A stretch of 64,000 nucleotides of DNA, from the NCBI RefSeq assembly GCF_002288925.2, contig NW_022098043.1, positions 8,895,554 to 8,959,553 of the forward strand, given 5' to 3'. Numbering within the stretch: position 1 is the stretch's first letter; the number at the start of each line of letters is the position of its first letter. The notes under the pieces were generated by a model that was given only the letters and a program-made list of their open reading frames with translations, made no database searches and was not told where the DNA came from. This DNA is from Delphinapterus leucas (lineage: Eukaryota; Chordata; Mammalia; Artiodactyla; Monodontidae). Below are positions 59,640 through 64,000 of this stretch, piece after piece. The position numbers and the translations under genes are program-made.

Positions 59640-61020
59640 GCTTCATTAAAATTGCATCAAATCCTGCAAAGGAGAAGGTCCAGGATGTGCCCATGACAGG
59701 AATCCCGAGCCCAGGGAGGGCCTGCGTGCTTAAGGGCATGTGAATGAATCTCGTCAGACAGATGTGCAGCTGTCCTTTCTCTCTCCATCACCCTGTCCAG
59801 GGCTGCGAATAACTAAGTCGACTTGCGTCCCTGCCCTGGGTGATCCGTGGTCTAGAACAGGAGACGCCCCCAGGAGCTGATTACTGTGTGACGTGATTCC
59901 TGCAGCCAGGGCCAGGCTTATTGCATAGAGAAGGTAGCTAGAGAAGGCCGAGGTTGATTCCAGGAAGACTTCCTGGAGGAGATGTCGTCCGAGCTAGGTT
60001 TTTAAGGGTGCCTAGGAGTTCTTAATATTAAAAAAGACTGGGAATCCCTACACGCATCCAGTATTCCTGTGATGGATGGCTGTAGTCAGTACCTTGGAGA
60101 ATGGTGGAGGAATGCCATAGGCTATAGGTTTTTTTTAGAAGCCGCAGAACCTGGGCTGGGTCTTAACGCTTTGGCCTCATGCTCTTTTGGGGGTGGGGTT
60201 GGGGCCTGAAAAATGAAAGTAGGAGAAATTCGCTGGAGGTAGCCGACATGGGCTCCCAACCAGCACTGCCCCCTTGAGCAAACGGGAACTTTGACAAATT
60301 ACTTACTGTCTCTGGACTCTGGTTCTCTCATGTATTAAGTGGAGGGTGATAGTGTTCATTCTTCTGACAGGTTGCTCAGGGACATGTTTCTGTGAGCAGG
60401 CACTCGTGTGTCAGGCGCTGAGTCACTCTTCTGTGGAGCTTGTGTCCCAGCGAGGAGTCCAGAGAGTAAGCAGCTGTATAAACAGTCTATATTGTTGAAG
60501 AGCAAAGAGCAAAGAAAGAAAAGAATGGAGGACCAGGGCAGGGAGAGGCGGAGGGGCAAACAGGGAAGGCTCTGGCGTTGGTGGCCAAGTGTGAAATGAG
60601 ACTTACGGATGAGAAGGCTCAGTTCCGCGCAGGTCTGGGAGAAGAGTGTCCCCTTTAAAGGCCCTGGGTGGGGTGAGCTGTCAGGGTTGAGCCTGACAGG
60701 GAGGCCCGAGTGGGAGACAGCAGTGAGGGTCGGGGGGGGCCAGGGGTAGGAGGTGAGACCAGAGGCCTTGAAGGCCAGGGCCGTAGGGCTTGGCTCGGGG
60801 CACTTGGGGGTTGAAAGAAATAACACATGTGAAGGGCTGAACAGCACCGAACTTGGGGGAAATTACAAAGAATTCATACTACTTAAGACTAGACTACTGT
60901 CATGTGATCACGTCCCTTTCCTGGTTTCAAATGGAGGTCAGGTAAAGAATGTATTTTGGTCTAACCTAGACGGGAGACTAGAGTCGGAGATGGGGAGAGG
61001 CAGTCGGGTTTGAGGTACGT
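59640..61020. other. Intron 3 stretch with a MIR trace
   Basis: 60260-60420 resembles a MIR (ctgtctctggactctggttc, tgtattaagtggagggtgat). The rest is unassigned; the 163-residue minus frame (60356-60847) is not supported. Confidence 0.45.
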
Positions 61021-61036
61021 TTTAAAAGTAGAGCCA

Positions 61037-61245
61037 CTGGGCTTCCCTGGTGGCGCAGTGGTTGAGAGTCCGCCTGCCGATGCAGGGGACACAGGTTCGT
61101 GCCCCGGTCCGGGAAGACCCCATGTGCCGCGGAGCGGCTGGGCCCGTGAGCCATGGCCGCTGAGCCTGTGCGTCCGGAGCCTGTGCTCCGCAACGGGAGA
61201 GGCCACAACAGTGAGAGGCCCGCGTACCGCAAAATTAAAAAAAAA
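61037..61245 (+). mobile_element. CHR-2-like SINE, sense, with 13-bp TSD
   Basis: ggcttccctggtggcgcagt to gagaggcccgcgtaccgcaa and an A tail. Perfect AAAAGTAGAGCCA repeats lie at 61024-61036 and 61246-61258. Among the least decayed copies here. Confidence 0.97.
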
Positions 61246-61259
61246 AAAAGTAGAGCCAG

Positions 61260-63025
61260 CAGTGTTTGCAGGTGCGGGGGTGGGGCAGATGAGCAGCTGG
61301 AAGGTGGGGTCACTGACTCTTGAGGTGAGGAAGGCTCTGGGAGGGACTGATTTGGAGGCATTTTAAACTTCAGATGCCCATCGGGTGGACGTGGAGAGTC
61401 GGCTAGGCTGTGGGTAGTCTTGAGTTCCCGGAGGTCTGTGTGGAGATGGAGGTGCAGAGGTGGGCATCCAGCTCCAAGGTGGTGAGACAACCCCTGAGGC
61501 AGATCAGGCTCAGCCTTGGAGCGCCAGCCACTGTCCCGGTTGTGGGCATATGGCCAGGTCTAGTTCACCAAGGGAGAGGTCCCTCAGGGTGCTAAGTGGG
61601 CTGACAAGCCAGGGAGCCCATGGCCAAAGGATGAGCAGCTTCACCAGGCATGGGGTTCAGGGGACACACCCTGGAAGAGGGGGGCCTGGAGCTGAGTCTT
61701 GCTTCTTCAACATCGTCGTCGTATTTCTTTGTTCCACCTGAAAATTTGGGCTTGCTGTGTGAGGCAGCTGTTGCCCAGCAGCCTGTGGAAGGCTGGAATC
61801 ATTTCCAGTCCATGCCCAGGCCAGGCTTTCCCAGGATGTGGTACCTCCAGGTCGCCCTGCTGGCTCCCACCTGCATTCCTGGGGCTCCGTAGGGGGCCTG
61901 GGGCTCTTCAGCTGAAGAGGAGTCCCGGGTGTCAGGGCACAGGGATTTCCTTTTTTTTCTCTTCTCGGTATAAAACTTCAAGGTCTTCTGAGTTTCTCCA
62001 CACATTTCTGTCCTGTGTCTGATTGTTTGCTTAAATAAGATCCTTATGGTGTGACAGTTTGCCAGCAGCACTGTTTGAAACCTGTTAGCTGAAACAAAAA
62101 GCATTCTCTGAGAGAAATGAAAGGCCTGACTTTTGAAATCTAAGCGTTCCTGTCCATCTGTCTTTTTTCAAATGGCCTCCATTTAAGCTCTTAAAATGTG
62201 TTCTGAGTGCCCCTTCCACTCAGGATATTCTGGGTAATGTTATGATCTTTCCCCCAGCTACAGTTACCCCGGCTCCAGGACTAACGGCTTGAAACGCTGT
62301 CGCCTGTGAGCAGGGAGAGATATGTCTTGAAAATTCCAGACCCCCAGTCTTCAAGAGAGATCGGCTCTTATGTCTAATCAGGTCGCCTTTAAATGAAAGC
62401 CAGTAGGGGTGGGACTTCCAGGCCCCCAGGACAGCAATGGCCGTGTAGCCGTGGAAACGGAAGTCAGAGGCCTCAGAGTGTGCTGAGGAGAGTCTTGGGG
62501 TCTTGAGGAGCCGCAGGGCAGGCGGGGAGTTTAGATTCTCCCGCTCAGGTTCCTCTGCACTCCGCTCGGTGAGTGGAGGTGAGGGGCCAAGCGTAGTTTA
62601 CAAATAAACAGCGGTGATGACAGCACTGTGCAACTTCATCTCTGTCTCTGGATCTGGTAAGAGGTCTTCTTTGATTTTCTTTTTCTTCTTTTTTTAAATG
62701 CTTAGGTGTCCCTCAGCAGAAAAAGCAGAAAGTTGCTCCATCTCTGTTGGTTTGGAGGAACACCTGCAGGAGTGCCGTGTGTCCTTTCCTCCCCACCCCG
62801 CGCTGGAAGGCTTCAGCCCACGAGCTGTGTGTTGGGTGCCGGGGTGCGAGGGCAGACTGCACACGCTTCTGCCTGGAGCGCTCTCGTTGTCAAGGGCAGG
62901 GATGTGACTGCTGCAGGAACCGACATCTGTGTGGGAGTGAGGGGACAGGCGGGGGCAGTGGTTACTTCTGCTTTGTGTCGGGTGCGAGATCGTTCACTCA
63001 TTCCTCTGCCTTTTTTTTTCTCATG
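61260..63025. other. Intron 3 stretch, unassigned
   Basis: No repeat or exon was recognised. 62110-62420 is repeat-free and contains motif-like AT-rich words (see findings). Confidence 0.45.
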
Positions 63026-63027
63026 AG

Positions 63028-63135
63028 CATGTGGTTGAGCACCAGGCACTGTTCCAGGTGCTGAGCAAATTAGTGGAGAGCAAGACAGACACAACTCTTG
63101 CCCTCTGGGAGCTAAGGTTCTAAAGTTGACCGTCT
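63028..63135 (-). repeat. L2 3' end, antisense
   Basis: gttgagcaccaggcactgtt, ccaggtgctgagcaaattag, ccctctgggagctaaggttc. Confidence 0.7.
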
Positions 63136-63149
63136 AAATGAATTCAAGT

Positions 63150-63290
63150 TCAGTAAAATTTAAAATTCGGTTCCTCAGTCACACAAGTACTCCGGAGCCA
63201 CACGAAGCTAGTGGCTACCGTTTGGGACAGCGCAGATACAGAACATTTCTGTCGTCGGGGAAAGTTCTGTCGGGCAGCACTGTTGTGAGG
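63150..63290 (-). mobile_element. hAT-Charlie-type DNA transposon relic (MER3-like)
   Basis: cggttcctcagtcacacaag, gctagtggctaccgtttggg, acagcgcagatacagaacat, gttctgtcgggcagcactg follow the usual non-autonomous hAT pattern. Subfamily from memory. Confidence 0.6.
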
Positions 63291-63299
63291 GGTGAACGC

Positions 63300-64000
63300 A
63301 GCGATGATGGACGTGTCAGCCCTGCCCAGGGAGGGAGAGGCCTCGGGGAGCGTGAGAGGGTGCCCGGCGTTGGCTTCTCGCCTGCTTTTCTCGCCAGGTG
63401 GGGTCCTGGCTTGTCCAACAGCCCTTTGTTTGCTGTGGTCTGTGCGCAACCCAGTGTGACCACAAGAGCTGGCTGCTGGTCACGGGGCAGTGGGGAGTGT
63501 TTCAGCCCATTGCTGCACAGCCTCTCCCGACACTGGTGAGCAAGGTCAGGGGCGGGTGTGGAAAGAAGGGTTTCCAAGCACCTTGTGCTTTGAGGCGGCC
63601 TGAGCAGCTGCTGCACGAGGCCCTTCTGGGGCGCCAAGCACAGCAACTCTTCCCCACTACGTTTGTGGGCCAGCAGCCAAGACAGCTGGGACCCCTGCCC
63701 GAGGGTGGCTGGGAGGAGAGGTCGCCCAGCTGACTTGACGTGGTCTGCTGAGGTAGGTGCCAGGCATCAGTTAACACAAAGAAAGATGTTTGTGCACAGA
63801 ACTAGTTAAAACTGGGCTTCGGGAGGCAGTGAGGCCTTTCTTCCCTGACCAACAATCCTAAATCAGAAGGTTCTTTTCAGTCCTCAGTGATGTGAAGTGG
63901 TGTCGTCGGGGGGGAGACGGGAGAGGCAGTGGGGTTTCTTACCGTGGACATGTCAAGGTGTTTATGCCCCAGAATGTGAAGGACTTTGTCCGAATTCCGT
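63300..64000. other. Window end, unassigned intron 3
   Basis: No exon 4 of CAPZB and no recognised repeat. The 143-residue minus frame (63215-63646) overlaps the hAT relic and is not a gene. Confidence 0.45.

Noticed and set aside
63700..64000. CAPZB exon 4 at the window end
   Set aside because: No SPWSNKYDPP-coding sequence with an acceptor was found up to position 64000.

Overview
The window is mammalian nuclear DNA, almost certainly from a cetacean. Its signature is about 25 tRNA(Glu)-derived CHR-type SINEs, with ends such as 'cttccctggtggcgcagtgg' and 'ccaccagggaagcc', plus older MIR, L2 and L1 fragments, and no ruminant BovB or Bov-tA elements seen. The CHR name covers cetaceans, hippos and ruminants. 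Many crisp copies of the short 'gagaggccacaacagtgag' class, which I associate with cetaceans, point to a whale or dolphin; a toothed whale is plausible but not proven.

Only one functional protein-coding gene is supported: CAPZB, the beta subunit of F-actin-capping protein, on the + strand. Two coding exons are present. Exon 2 (26271-26360) encodes residues 2-31 and exon 3 (58823-58944) encodes residues 32-71 plus two bases of codon 72. The rest is intron: 26.3 kb of intron 1, all of the 32.5 kb intron 2, and 5.1 kb of intron 3. The start codon and first exon lie upstream of the window; exon 4 and beyond lie downstream.

The introns carry layered insertions. The clearest are: an RPS24 processed pseudogene (52257-52794) that, together with a CHR SINE, sits inside an old MIR; a 0.75-kb 5'-truncated L1 (44906-45656) inserted into a CHR SINE, with target-site duplications of both events still readable; an LTR-like element (24084-24482) that splits a MIR; CHR SINEs inside MIRs at 10.8 and 14.6 kb; and two opposite-facing L1 fragments around 23 kb. 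Many CHR copies keep 10-17 bp target-site duplications.

Simple-sequence features include a 45-bp GC-rich triplicated repeat just upstream of exon 2, a 48-bp AC run, a nearly perfect CA/TG palindrome, and an 18-base G run. Several repeat-free stretches (near 30.1, 39.0, 58.0 and 62.2 kb) look like plausible conserved intronic regulatory DNA, but that cannot be shown without alignment. I found no operon, CRISPR array, RNA gene or undescribed multi-gene system; this is ordinary intronic DNA of a housekeeping cytoskeletal gene with an informative repeat record.
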